This document shows, piece after piece, positions 8,029-16,323 of a stretch of DNA of 64,000 bases (positions within the stretch are counted from its first letter, which is position 1; each line of letters begins with the position of its first letter). The stretch is from Robertkochia marina. GTDB taxonomy: Bacteria; Bacteroidota; Bacteroidia; Flavobacteriales; Flavobacteriaceae. The stretch covers positions 868,001 to 932,000 of the forward strand of contig NZ_SSMC01000001.1 of assembly GCF_004799345.1 (NCBI RefSeq), read 5' to 3'. The notes below the pieces were generated by a model, which made no database searches, was not told where the DNA came from, and was given only the letters and a program-made list of their open reading frames with translations. Both the position numbers and the translations under genes were made by a program.

Positions 8029-9053
8029 CAGGAGTTGTATTCTTTAACTGCCTCTATAAAGGCTTTTGCATGGTCTACCGGTACCGTGGGTAAAATACCG
8101 TGCCCCAGGTTCACCACGTATTTATCTTTTCCGAAGCGATCGATCATTTCGTGAACCATCTTTTTAAGCTGAGGAATGGGTGTAAACAACCTGGAAGGAT
8201 CAAAATTTCCCTGTAGGGTGATGTTGCCTCCGGTAAGTTTTCTTGCCGTCTCAGGAGAGCAGGTCCAATCTACTCCAAGGGCGCTGGCCTTGCTTTTTGC
8301 CATGGTGTCCATGGCGAACCAGCAGCCTTTTCCAAATACAATAACTTCCGTTAAAGGAGATAAGGCTTCGACGATCTGGTTGATATAAGGCCAGGAAAAT
8401 TCCTGGTAGTCTTCCGGTGATAGCATTCCTCCCCAGGAATCAAAAACCTGAACGGCATTCACCCCCGTGGCTACCTTTTTCTTCAGGTAGGCAATAGTGG
8501 TATCAGTGATCTTTTGGAGGAGTTGGTGGGCTGCCTCGGGTTGCGAGAAACAAAAGCTTTTTGCAGTATCAAAACTTTTTGAACCCTTACCTTCTACGGC
8601 ATAACAAAGAATGGTCCAGGGAGAACCGGCAAATCCGATCAGTGGAACTTCATCATTAAGCATTTCCTTGGTAAGCTTTATGGCGTCCATCACATAACCG
8701 AGGGTTTCATCGATATCCGGAACAATAACCTGATCAACATCTTTTGCAGAACGAATTGGCGAAGGCAGCCAAGGGCCTACTCCTGCTTTCATTTCTACCT
8801 CGATGTTCATCGCCTGGGGAATTACCAGGATGTCTGAGAAGAGGATAGCGGCATCGGGTTTAACGATCCGGATGGGTTGTACAGTGATCTCGGCTGCGAG
8901 CTCCGGAGTACGGCATCGGGTAAAAAAGTCGTATTTTTCTTTTAAAGCCATAAACTCGGGCAGGTATCTCCCGGCCTGTCGCATCATCCATACCGGTGGT
9001 CTGGAAACCTCTTCTCCTTTCAGGGCTTTTAAAAACAGATCGTTCTTTATCAT
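8028..9053 (-). CDS. hemE: Uroporphyrinogen decarboxylase
   Basis: A 341-residue TIM-barrel enzyme that removes the four acetate carboxyl groups of uroporphyrinogen III to give coproporphyrinogen III. The N-terminal signature [16 protein letters not shown] (with the substrate-binding arginines), [16 protein letters not shown] and [11 protein letters not shown] are all present and the length is normal. Its start overlaps the hemD stop by 4 bp (ATGA), and its stop overlaps the next gene's start by 1 bp, so it is tightly coupled within the haem operon. Confidence 0.98.
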   Translation of the reverse strand: MIKNDLFLKALKGEEVSRPPVWMMRQAGRYLPEFMALKEKYDFFTRCRTPELAAEITVQPIRIVKPDAAILFSDILVIPQAMNIEVEMKAGVGPWLPSPIRSAKDVDQVIVPDIDETLGYVMDAIKLTKEMLNDEVPLIGFAGSPWTILCYAVEGKGSKSFDTAKSFCFSQPEAAHQLLQKITDTTIAYLKKKVATGVNAVQVFDSWGGMLSPEDYQEFSWPYINQIVEALSPLTEVIVFGKGCWFAMDTMAKSKASALGVDWTCSPETARKLTGGNITLQGNFDPSRLFTPIPQLKKMVHEMIDRFGKDKYVVNLGHGILPTVPVDHAKAFIEAVKEYNS

Positions 9054-9736
9054 ATTCGTGGGTCTAAATTGTGGTCTTTTTGTTTCTTAAAATACTTGAT
9101 TACCTCAAGAATAAGGCGTTCTGCGGTGGGGGTGTTTGCTATTACTGTTTCTGCATGATGCTTATCGAGGCTTTTTGCTGTGGTGGGCCCAATACAAAAG
9201 GCGATCGAATCGTTCAGGGTGTTTTCTTGCAGATAGGATGCCACAGCACTTGGGCTGAAGAACAGTATTCCGTCAAATTTACCGGGTGCCTTAGCCGGGT
9301 TTAAAACGGTTTCATACACATGTATCTCCGTCAAGGGTGTGTCATTGTTGCTTAGCATTTCGGGAAGTTCGTTTCTTCTTGAGTCCGTGCCAAAGAAATG
9401 AAAGTTTTCGCCCCGGTACTTCTCGATCAATATCCGGGCAAGTGCCGCTCCTGATTCTGCGCAAACCTCCGGGCTATAACCTGCTTCCCTGAGGGCTGCA
9501 GCTGTTTTTTGACCAACACAAAAACACTTCCCGATCTTTATTCCCCTCTCCACCAAAGGGTCAATAGCATTCATACTGGTTATAATGCCCTTTTCTACAA
9601 AGGCCGGTGCAGTAAAATTAACGGGGTTGGTCTTGATAAATGAATGTTCCACCACTGCAAATCCCGCATGCAAAAGGCGCTCCTTCTGCGGGGGCGTCAA
9701 AACCTTCGTGCTGAGAATGCGAATGGGTTTACTCAT
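9050..9736 (-). CDS. hemD: Uroporphyrinogen-III synthase
   Basis: A 228-residue two-domain protein that closes and inverts ring D of hydroxymethylbilane to form uroporphyrinogen III. HemD sequences are poorly conserved; the call rests on the overall pattern ([12 protein letters not shown] at the start, [15 protein letters not shown] and [11 protein letters not shown] in the second half, the last giving the usual xxIGxxTAxxL motif) and on its position between hemC and hemE. It starts 20 bp after hemC and overlaps hemE by 4 bp. Confidence 0.93.
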   Translation of the reverse strand: MSKPIRILSTKVLTPPQKERLLHAGFAVVEHSFIKTNPVNFTAPAFVEKGIITSMNAIDPLVERGIKIGKCFCVGQKTAAALREAGYSPEVCAESGAALARILIEKYRGENFHFFGTDSRRNELPEMLSNNDTPLTEIHVYETVLNPAKAPGKFDGILFFSPSAVASYLQENTLNDSIAFCIGPTTAKSLDKHHAETVIANTPTAERLILEVIKYFKKQKDHNLDPRI

Positions 9737-9756
9737 GGCTTACAGAACTATGTGCC

Positions 9757-10677
9757 CTAGTTGGCTAAGGCTTTCTTAATTTTTTTCATAATGGCGTCTC
9801 CACCATTCATTAAAATTTCCCTTGCGCAAATGGCTCCGAGGCCTTCTATATTTTCGATGAGCACCTTCTTTTCAATTTCTGCCTTCTGTTTTCCGTTAAG
9901 GGAGTGAAGAACCCCTTTAAAATGAAGATAATCAACATCTACGGTAGCAAGGGCTCCGATAGGTGCGGTACAACCTCCTTCAAGGGTTCTCAGAAAATCA
10001 CGTTCAATGGTCGTGCAGATATCTGTTTCGTAATCGTTCAGTTTATGCAATACCTTGAGCAAGGCTTGGTCTTTTTCCAGGGCTGCTATCATCATAGCCC
10101 CTTGCGCGGGAGCAGGAACCATCCAGTCCAGGGAGATGGCATTTTCCGGTTTCAGGTTAATGCGTTCCAGACCAGCTGAGGCAAAAATAGCGCCATCCCA
10201 TGGGTTTTCTTCGAGTTTCCTCATCCTGCTGTTCACATTTCCCCTGAGGTCAGATACCTGATGCTTTGGGTACCTGCTTAACCATTGGGCCTTTCTCCTG
10301 AGACTTCCGGTGGCTATATGACCTTTTTTACTGTCCAGGAATTCAGTGCCGTTCTTTACTACCAGGATATCGTTCGAATTGGCGCGCTTGAGTACAGCTG
10401 CTTTGACGATGCCTGAAGGCAGGGCCGTGGGCACGTCTTTCATGCTGTGCACGGCTATGTCGATCTCTTCTTTGAGCAGGGCAACATCAAGGGTTTTTGT
10501 GAAGATTCCTGTAATACCCAACTCGTATAAAGGTTTGTCAAGAACAATATCTCCTGTTGATTTTACCGGCACCAGCGATGTTTGGTACCCCAGGGCCTCT
10601 AATTTCTGCTGCACATGCCTGGCCTGCCACATGGCTAACTCGCTGTCGCGAGTACCAATTCGTATTATTTTATTCAT
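9757..10677 (-). CDS. hemC: Porphobilinogen deaminase (hydroxymethylbilane synthase)
   Basis: A 306-residue enzyme that polymerises four porphobilinogens into hydroxymethylbilane. The N-terminus IRIGTRDSELAMWQA is typical, HSMKDVPTALPSG contains the catalytic Asp region, and LEGGCTAPIGA carries the cysteine that binds the dipyrromethane cofactor. Its ATG overlaps the hemA stop by 4 bp, so its translation is coupled to hemA. It is the second gene of the haem operon. Confidence 0.98.
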   Translation of the reverse strand: MNKIIRIGTRDSELAMWQARHVQQKLEALGYQTSLVPVKSTGDIVLDKPLYELGITGIFTKTLDVALLKEEIDIAVHSMKDVPTALPSGIVKAAVLKRANSNDILVVKNGTEFLDSKKGHIATGSLRRKAQWLSRYPKHQVSDLRGNVNSRMRKLEENPWDGAIFASAGLERINLKPENAISLDWMVPAPAQGAMMIAALEKDQALLKVLHKLNDYETDICTTIERDFLRTLEGGCTAPIGALATVDVDYLHFKGVLHSLNGKQKAEIEKKVLIENIEGLGAICAREILMNGGDAIMKKIKKALAN

Positions 10678-11927
10678 TTAGAAGTTTCTAGTTGAAACAC
10701 TTTCTTGATAAGTTCAATGCTTTCATCCGAGCTGTTCGGACTTTCCCGCAGATGGTTGGCAAAATGTGTGGTGATTTTTTGTATGATACGATCACTGAGG
10801 ATCTCAGCGTGTTCGTCGTTGAAGTCCTTGATCTTTTTGCGCTGATTGTCAATCTCTGCTTCCTGGATTGATTTGAGCTTCTTTTTCAAAGCTTTGATGG
10901 TCGGAGCAAATTTTCTGGTCTCCAGCCATTTTTTGAAATCACCCTCTACCTCTGAAATGATCGCTTCGGCTTTTGGAATGTATTTTTCCCGACGTTTCAG
11001 AGTATCATCGGTCATTTTGGATAATTGATCCAGGTGTACCAGGGTTACATTCTCTAAGTTACCGACATTATCATCAACGTTTCTTGGAATGGAAAGGTCA
11101 AGTACCAGTAAAGGTTTTGAAGTATGGATCAGGTCGCCTGATACCGTGGGGTGTTGTGCCCCCGTAGCCACGACCAAAACATCGGCTTTTCGTATCTCTT
11201 CCTGCAATTCTCCGTACTCCTTTACCAGAAGATTGAACTTTCCGGCCACCTTTTCTGCTTTATCCCGTGTACGATTGATCAGTACAATATGATCGTTGTC
11301 TGTATGCTTTACCAGGTTTTCACAGGTATTTCTTCCGATCTTTCCGGTTCCGAATAAAAGAATGTTCTTTTCTGAAATATTAGGAACCTTAGACAGGATA
11401 TATTGAACCGAAGCAAAGGCTACTGAAGTGGCTCCCGAAGATAATTCGGTTTCATTCTTAATTCGTTTGCTGGCCTGGATAACCGAGTTGCACAAACGTT
11501 CCAGGAAATGGTTAGTCATATCTTCTTCCCGGGAGGCATAAAAACCTTGTTTGATCTGGCTTATGATCTCAAAATCTCCCAGGATCTGGCTGTCAAGACC
11601 TGTTCCTACCCGAAACATATGGTTGATAGCCTCATAGTTTTTGTAAACGTATCCTACCTTTTGAAACTCCTCTACCGTTCCCTGGGTGTTCCCGCAAAGT
11701 AATTGAATAAGCTGAAAAGGGTGTTGTGCAAAACCGAATAATTCGGTTCTGTTACAGGTAGAAGTAACAAGAATACCGTCAATACCTGATGATTTTGCCT
11801 GACGCAATAAATTAGTTCTCGATTCTTCGTTGAGACTGAAAATACCGCGTGTATGCACATCGGCTTTTTTATAACTCAATCCTACGACGTAAAACGAACT
11901 GTGTTTAGAGATGTTATATGCCTTCAT
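10674..11927 (-). CDS. hemA: Glutamyl-tRNA reductase
   Basis: A 417-residue NADPH enzyme that reduces Glu-tRNA(Glu) to glutamate-1-semialdehyde, the first committed and usually regulated step of C5-pathway haem synthesis. The catalytic cysteine lies in TSTCNRTELF. The Rossmann domain is marked by ILLFGTGKIGRNTCENL, and a C-terminal helical dimerisation region follows. It is the first gene of the haem operon; an exact -7 promoter element lies just upstream. The next enzyme, HemL, is not encoded in this window. The divergent AraC gene is the obvious candidate regulator. Confidence 0.98.
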   Translation of the reverse strand: MKAYNISKHSSFYVVGLSYKKADVHTRGIFSLNEESRTNLLRQAKSSGIDGILVTSTCNRTELFGFAQHPFQLIQLLCGNTQGTVEEFQKVGYVYKNYEAINHMFRVGTGLDSQILGDFEIISQIKQGFYASREEDMTNHFLERLCNSVIQASKRIKNETELSSGATSVAFASVQYILSKVPNISEKNILLFGTGKIGRNTCENLVKHTDNDHIVLINRTRDKAEKVAGKFNLLVKEYGELQEEIRKADVLVVATGAQHPTVSGDLIHTSKPLLVLDLSIPRNVDDNVGNLENVTLVHLDQLSKMTDDTLKRREKYIPKAEAIISEVEGDFKKWLETRKFAPTIKALKKKLKSIQEAEIDNQRKKIKDFNDEHAEILSDRIIQKITTHFANHLRESPNSSDESIELIKKVFQLETSK

Positions 11928-11950
11928 TCAGTTAATTCCGAATTGAACTG

Positions 11951-11958
11951 CAAAAATA
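11951..11958 (-). promoter_or_regulatory. Promoter -7 element for the haem operon
   Basis: On the minus strand this reads TATTTTTG, an exact match to the Bacteroidetes -7 consensus TAnnTTTG. It lies 23 bp before the hemA ATG, giving a short leader. No clear TTTG -33 element was found at the usual spacing. Confidence 0.55.
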
Positions 11959-12053
11959 TGACGACTGTCAGTAAAAAAATAACGCTGAAAGTACTTTTTA
12001 TATCGCTGTAAGTGATTTGCCTGTTTTTTACGTATAATTTATCCGAAAACCCT

Positions 12054-12061
12054 TAATTTTG
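12054..12061 (+). promoter_or_regulatory. Promoter -7 element for the AraC regulator gene
   Basis: TAATTTTG matches the Bacteroidetes -7 consensus. It lies about 70 bp before the AraC start codon, so the leader would contain both inverted repeats at 12066-12108. Confidence 0.5.
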
Positions 12062-12065
12062 AAGG

Positions 12066-12108
12066 ATTCACAAAGGAAGTGTGAATTTTAGTTTAGAACA
12101 ATTCTAAA
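12066..12108 (+). promoter_or_regulatory. Two back-to-back inverted repeats in the araC leader
   Basis: ATTCACA and TGTGAAT (7-bp arms, 7-bp spacer) occupy 12066-12086. TTTAGAA and TTCTAAA (7-bp arms, 3-bp spacer) occupy 12092-12108. Both are perfect. They lie between the -7 element and the start codon, so they could be operators blocking transcription or hairpins in the leader RNA. What binds them is unknown. Confidence 0.5.
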
Positions 12109-12131
12109 TAAAATACACTAGAAAACTACTT

Positions 12132-13025
12132 ATGAGCCAGGAAAAAAATATCGCTTCAGGTACCCCGGTCGAATTTCAGTTTGAAGAGGGGTTTGTAATG
12201 CTTATTAATCGTAATGATGGTGACACCATATCAGAATATACCAGGGAGGTGAACAGCAGGTTCATTCAATTCCATTTTTGCCTAAAGGGTGAAGGCGGTT
12301 TTTTGTTTAACAAGGGCAATTATTCCATACCTCTCAAAGAGGATGACTCTCTGCTTCTATACAACCCAAAACGAGACCTTCCTATTCATCTTGACCTGTC
12401 TGCCAATACCTGGGTGGTTTCAATTTTGATAAGTATCAAAAAATTTCATTCTCTTTTTTCAATGGAGGCCGGTTATATTACCTTCCTGAGTGAAGAGAAT
12501 ATGGACAAGAAATACTATAATACGGCACCTATAAACCCCGCCATGGCGGTAGTATTAAGCCAGGTCATTAATTGCAATCTGCATCCTTCGGTTAAAAAGC
12601 TTTATCTGAAAGGAAAGGTTTATGAACTATTAGGGCTTTACCTGAACAAACCTGAAGACGCCGATACCGAACAATGTCCGTTCCTGGTTGATGAAGATAA
12701 CGTAAGGCGTATCAAAAAAGCCAAGGATATCATCATTGCCCGTATGACCGACCCGCCCGGATTGCAGGAATTGTCTGAGGAGATAGGGCTCAACCTTAAA
12801 AAGCTCAAAGAAGGCTTTAAGCAGATCTATGGAGATTCGGTTTACAGTTTCCTGTTTGATTACAAGATGGCCGTAGCGCGAAAAATGCTTGAAAGTGGTG
12901 AGCATAATGTGAATGAGGTGGGTTTAAAAGTAGGGTACAGTACTTCCAGTCATTTCATTGCGGCATTTAAAAAGAAATACGGCACCACTCCTAAAAAATA
13001 TATTACCTCCCTAAACAATGGTTAG
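12132..13025 (+). CDS. AraC-family transcriptional regulator of the haem locus
   Basis: A 297-residue protein. Residues 1 to about 165 form a cupin-like ligand or dimerisation domain (FHFCLKGEGGFLFNKGNY). Residues about 195-295 are the double helix-turn-helix: GLQELSEEIGLNLKKLKEGF, then NVNEVGLKVGYSTSSHFIAA and the final KYGTTPKKY motif of AraC proteins. It is divergent from hemA with 204 bp between, and an AraC gene at this site is common in Flavobacteriia, so control of hemA and perhaps hemH is likely but inferred. The ThuA gene begins 3 bp after its stop. Confidence 0.92.
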   Translation: MSQEKNIASGTPVEFQFEEGFVMLINRNDGDTISEYTREVNSRFIQFHFCLKGEGGFLFNKGNYSIPLKEDDSLLLYNPKRDLPIHLDLSANTWVVSILISIKKFHSLFSMEAGYITFLSEENMDKKYYNTAPINPAMAVVLSQVINCNLHPSVKKLYLKGKVYELLGLYLNKPEDADTEQCPFLVDEDNVRRIKKAKDIIIARMTDPPGLQELSEEIGLNLKKLKEGFKQIYGDSVYSFLFDYKMAVARKMLESGEHNVNEVGLKVGYSTSSHFIAAFKKKYGTTPKKYITSLNNG

Positions 13026-13028
13026 GCT

Positions 13029-13781
13029 ATGATCTCGCAAACTTTCAGGCTTTTTATCTTTTTGTGTTTTACAGGTCTCTTTTCCGGCGAAGTGAGTGCC
13101 TTTCAGGCGGGAGACGATGAGGGCCCGAAAAAAGTCTTGGTGTTTACAAAAACAGAGGGCTATAGACATGGCTCTATTTCTGAAGGAGTTGCCCTGATCA
13201 GGCGGCTTGGAAAAGGTAATGGGTTTTTGGTAGACCATACCGGGAGATCTGAAAAGTTCAATACAGAGAATTTAAAGAGATATGCCCTGGTGATCTTTTT
13301 GTCAACAACCGGTGATGTGCTGAATATGGCTCAACAAAACGCCTTTGAGTCGTACATTCGGGAAGGAGGGAGTTTTATGGGTATTCACGCTGCCGCAGAT
13401 ACTGAATACGATTGGAGATGGTATGGTGCCCTGGTAGGTGGGTATTTTGAAAGTCATCCGGAACCGCAGCAAGCAACTGTTGTAGTTCGTGACCATGAGC
13501 ATCCTTCAACAAATATGCTGCCTGACTCCTGGTCAAGAATGGATGAATGGTATAATTTTAAATCTCTTCATGCTGATCTTCATGTACTTTTGATGTTGGA
13601 TGAATCAAGCTATCGGGGAGGAACAAACGGTTCTTTTCACCCTATTGCATGGTGTCATGAGTTTGATGGGGGTCGCAGTTTTTATACAGGCTTTGGGCAT
13701 AGTGATGCTGCCTTTGGTGAACCCCTTGTTGAGAGTCATATTTTGGGGGGCATTCAGTGGTGTTTGCGATCTGAAGAGTAA
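13029..13781 (+). CDS. Exported ThuA domain protein
   Basis: A 250-residue protein with a signal peptide (hydrophobic core LFIFLCFTGLF, probable cleavage near VSAFQA). The rest is a ThuA-like domain, a class I glutamine amidotransferase-like fold: KKVLVFTKTEGYRHGSI at the start, GIHAAADTEYDWRWYGALVG in the middle and RSFYTGFGHSDAAF near the end. ThuA proteins are tied to trehalose or other sugar utilisation, but biochemical function is poorly known. It follows the AraC gene by 3 bp, so it is probably co-transcribed with it; hemH downstream has its own -7 element. Confidence 0.88.
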   Translation: MISQTFRLFIFLCFTGLFSGEVSAFQAGDDEGPKKVLVFTKTEGYRHGSISEGVALIRRLGKGNGFLVDHTGRSEKFNTENLKRYALVIFLSTTGDVLNMAQQNAFESYIREGGSFMGIHAAADTEYDWRWYGALVGGYFESHPEPQQATVVVRDHEHPSTNMLPDSWSRMDEWYNFKSLHADLHVLLMLDESSYRGGTNGSFHPIAWCHEFDGGRSFYTGFGHSDAAFGEPLVESHILGGIQWCLRSEE

Positions 13782-13851
13782 GTATTGGTCATGTCTATTC
13801 GGTTATAAAATTTCAATGGGGCATGGGTCAAGAAGGTTTTTGAATTAGTCT

Positions 13852-13859
13852 TAACTTTG
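13852..13859 (+). promoter_or_regulatory. Promoter -7 element for hemH
   Basis: TAACTTTG exactly matches the Bacteroidetes -7 consensus and ends 18 bp before the hemH ATG at 13878. It covers the in-frame TTG at 13857, which argues against that upstream start. Confidence 0.55.
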
Positions 13860-13877
13860 TGTCAAAAGAATTGCTGT

Positions 13878-14912
13878 ATGAAAGGAGTATTATTGGTAAA
13901 CCTCGGATCACCCGATTCAACCGATCCCGAAGATGTAAAACGCTACCTGGATGAGTTCCTTATGGATGGCAGGGTTATCGATCTTCCAAAGTGGTTGAGA
14001 ACCCTTATCGTTAAAGGAATTATACTGAACACAAGGCCTAAAAAATCTGCTGAGGCCTATTCCAGGATCTGGTGGGATGAAGGTTCGCCTCTTATTGTAT
14101 TATCTGAAAGACTTCGCGACAAGGTAGATGATATGACTGCCGTACCTGTAGTATTGGCTATGCGTTACGGAAATCCATCTATAAAGGCCGGTTTACAGGA
14201 GCTTTATGATAAAGGAGTCAAGGAGGTTCTTTTGATGCCGTTATATCCGCAATTTGCCATGGCCACCACCGAAACCATTTTGGTGCTGGCTGAAGAGGTG
14301 CGTAAGCAACACTTTCCTGAAATGAGCTTTACCAATGTGCCTGCCTTTTATAACCATCCGGATTATGTCAGAGTGTTGGCAGAATCGATCAGGGACAGCC
14401 TGGAGGGTAAAGATTGGGAGCACCTGCTCTTTTCTTATCACGGGGTGCCGGAAAGACATATCAAAAAATCAGATATTACTAAGTCGCATTGTCGCATTGA
14501 CGGTCAGTGTTGTAAAACTCCTTCACCTGCCCACCAATACTGTTACAGGCACCAGTGTTATGAAACTACGCGGCAGGTGGCAGAATACCTGGAATTAAAA
14601 CAGGGAACTTATTCCACTTCTTTCCAGTCACGTCTGGGAATCGATCCATGGCTGAAACCCGCCACTGATAAAACCATTAACGGATTCGCAGAGAAAGGAC
14701 TTAAAAAACTGGCTGTCGTCACCCCTGCTTTCGTTTCTGATTGTTTGGAAACCCTGGAAGAGATCGGTTTAGAGGCAGATGAAGAATTTAAAGAACGCGG
14801 GGGTGAAGAGTTTCACCTCATTCCCTGTCTGAACGACAATGAAGCCTGGGTGAAGGTTATCGCCAGGTGGGTAGATGAGTGGGCTCATCAGCCTGAGGTC
14901 AGGGTGAACTAA
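13878..14912 (+). CDS. hemH: Ferrochelatase
   Basis: A 344-residue enzyme inserting Fe2+ into porphyrin, the end of the haem pathway. The N-terminal MKGVLLVNLGSPDS motif is standard, and LLFSYHGVPERHI carries the catalytic histidine. Four cysteines (CRIDGQCCKTP and HQCYETT) could fit the [2Fe-2S]-type pattern found in some ferrochelatases, but this is not certain. The frame opens at a TTG at 13857, but the ATG at 13878 restores the family N-terminus and follows a promoter element. The MATE gene starts 11 bp downstream. Confidence 0.97.
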   Translation: MKGVLLVNLGSPDSTDPEDVKRYLDEFLMDGRVIDLPKWLRTLIVKGIILNTRPKKSAEAYSRIWWDEGSPLIVLSERLRDKVDDMTAVPVVLAMRYGNPSIKAGLQELYDKGVKEVLLMPLYPQFAMATTETILVLAEEVRKQHFPEMSFTNVPAFYNHPDYVRVLAESIRDSLEGKDWEHLLFSYHGVPERHIKKSDITKSHCRIDGQCCKTPSPAHQYCYRHQCYETTRQVAEYLELKQGTYSTSFQSRLGIDPWLKPATDKTINGFAEKGLKKLAVVTPAFVSDCLETLEEIGLEADEEFKERGGEEFHLIPCLNDNEAWVKVIARWVDEWAHQPEVRVN

Positions 14913-14923
14913 CAAGTAATTTC

Positions 14924-16282
14924 ATGGCAAAAATTTCTTCGGAAGAGCTGGGTACAGAGCCTATTGGAGGTCTGTTGGTCAAGCAGGCTGTGCCGGCTTC
15001 CATCGGGATTCTTGTCATGTCTCTGAATATCCTGGTTGACACCATTTTTGTTGGTAACTGGATAGGCTCTGTGGCTATTGCAGCGATCAACGTAGTGTTG
15101 CCGGTCTCTTTTTTCATTGCTGCCCTGGGTATGTCCATCGGTATCGGGGGGGCAAGCATTATTTCCAGAGCATTAGGAGCAAAAAATAAGGACAAAGCCC
15201 TAAAAACCTTTGGTAACCAGCTGGTGCTTACCCTGGTGCTGACCAGTATTCTGGTTTTTGCAGGTATTGCCTGGGCCGATCAGATCATACCGCGATTCGG
15301 CGGAAAGGGAGCCATATTCGAACCCGCAAGGATCTATTACCTGATCGTGCTGTACGGAGTACCTTTTCTGGCGCTATGCATGATGGGGAATAACGTGATA
15401 CGCGCTGAAGGTAAACCCCGCTTCGGCATGGTCGCCATGATCATACCCTCGGTAGGGAACCTGATCTTAGACTACCTTTTGATCAATGTGATGGATCTTG
15501 GTATGTATGGAGCCGCCTGGGCAACCACCGGTTCTTACCTCCTGTGCTTTGTTTATATATTTTGGTTCTTCCTTTCAAAGCATTCCGAATTAAAGATCAG
15601 TTGGTCGCATCTCGGCCTGGATTTCTCACTGGTAAAAGAAATAGCTTCCCTGGGAGGAGTCACCCTGGCTCGCCAGGCTGTGGTAAGTGTTACCTATCTT
15701 TTTGTAAATAATATTCTGTTCGATCTGGGGGGAGAATCTTCCATTACCGTATATGCCATTATCGGGAGAATGCTCATGTTTGCCCTGTTCCCTGTACTTG
15801 GAATTACCCAGGGCTTTTTGCCGATTGCCGGCTATAACTATGGGGCCCACCAATACGACAGGGTAAAGGAGTCTATTGGCACGGCCATAAAATACGCAGC
15901 TCTTTTAGGGTTGCTGGTTTTTGCACTGATCATGGCCTTTCCTGAACAGATCACCCGGGTTTTTACCGATGATGTTGAGGTGCTCAGAGAAACTCCTGAT
16001 GCTATGCGCTGGGTTTTTGCAGCTACCCCCATAGTGGTTGTCCAGCTTATAGGTTCGGCCTATTTTCAGGCAGTCGGGAAAGCACGTCCCGCACTCTTTT
16101 TAACCCTTACGAGACAAGGGTTCTTCTTTATTCCCCTGGTGCTTATCCTGCCAAAATTTTTAGGAGAATTTGGGGTATGGATCTCTTTTTCTATCGCAGA
16201 TCTTTTATCAACCCTGGTAACCGGATATTATTTGCATAAGGAAGTCCGCACGAAATTGGTAAGAATTAGTAGCGATTCATAA
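14924..16282 (+). CDS. MATE family efflux transporter
   Basis: A 452-residue inner-membrane protein with about twelve hydrophobic segments and internal twofold similarity, as in multidrug and toxic compound extrusion antiporters driven by H+ or Na+. The N-terminal half has PASIGILVMSLNILVDTIFV and IGGASIISRALGAKNKD; the second half has GFLPIAGYNYGA, a typical MATE motif. It lies 11 bp after hemH and is probably co-transcribed, so a porphyrin or other hydrophobic molecule could be its substrate, but that is speculation. Confidence 0.92.
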   Translation: MAKISSEELGTEPIGGLLVKQAVPASIGILVMSLNILVDTIFVGNWIGSVAIAAINVVLPVSFFIAALGMSIGIGGASIISRALGAKNKDKALKTFGNQLVLTLVLTSILVFAGIAWADQIIPRFGGKGAIFEPARIYYLIVLYGVPFLALCMMGNNVIRAEGKPRFGMVAMIIPSVGNLILDYLLINVMDLGMYGAAWATTGSYLLCFVYIFWFFLSKHSELKISWSHLGLDFSLVKEIASLGGVTLARQAVVSVTYLFVNNILFDLGGESSITVYAIIGRMLMFALFPVLGITQGFLPIAGYNYGAHQYDRVKESIGTAIKYAALLGLLVFALIMAFPEQITRVFTDDVEVLRETPDAMRWVFAATPIVVVQLIGSAYFQAVGKARPALFLTLTRQGFFFIPLVLILPKFLGEFGVWISFSIADLLSTLVTGYYLHKEVRTKLVRISSDS

Positions 16283-16323
16283 TTAATTTTTAAATTGAGC
16301 CCCTAACTCTAACAAACTTAAAA

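Noticed and set aside
13857-13877. hemH start at 13857
   Set aside because: It is a TTG lying inside the promoter -7 element; the ATG at 13878 restores the ferrochelatase N-terminus.
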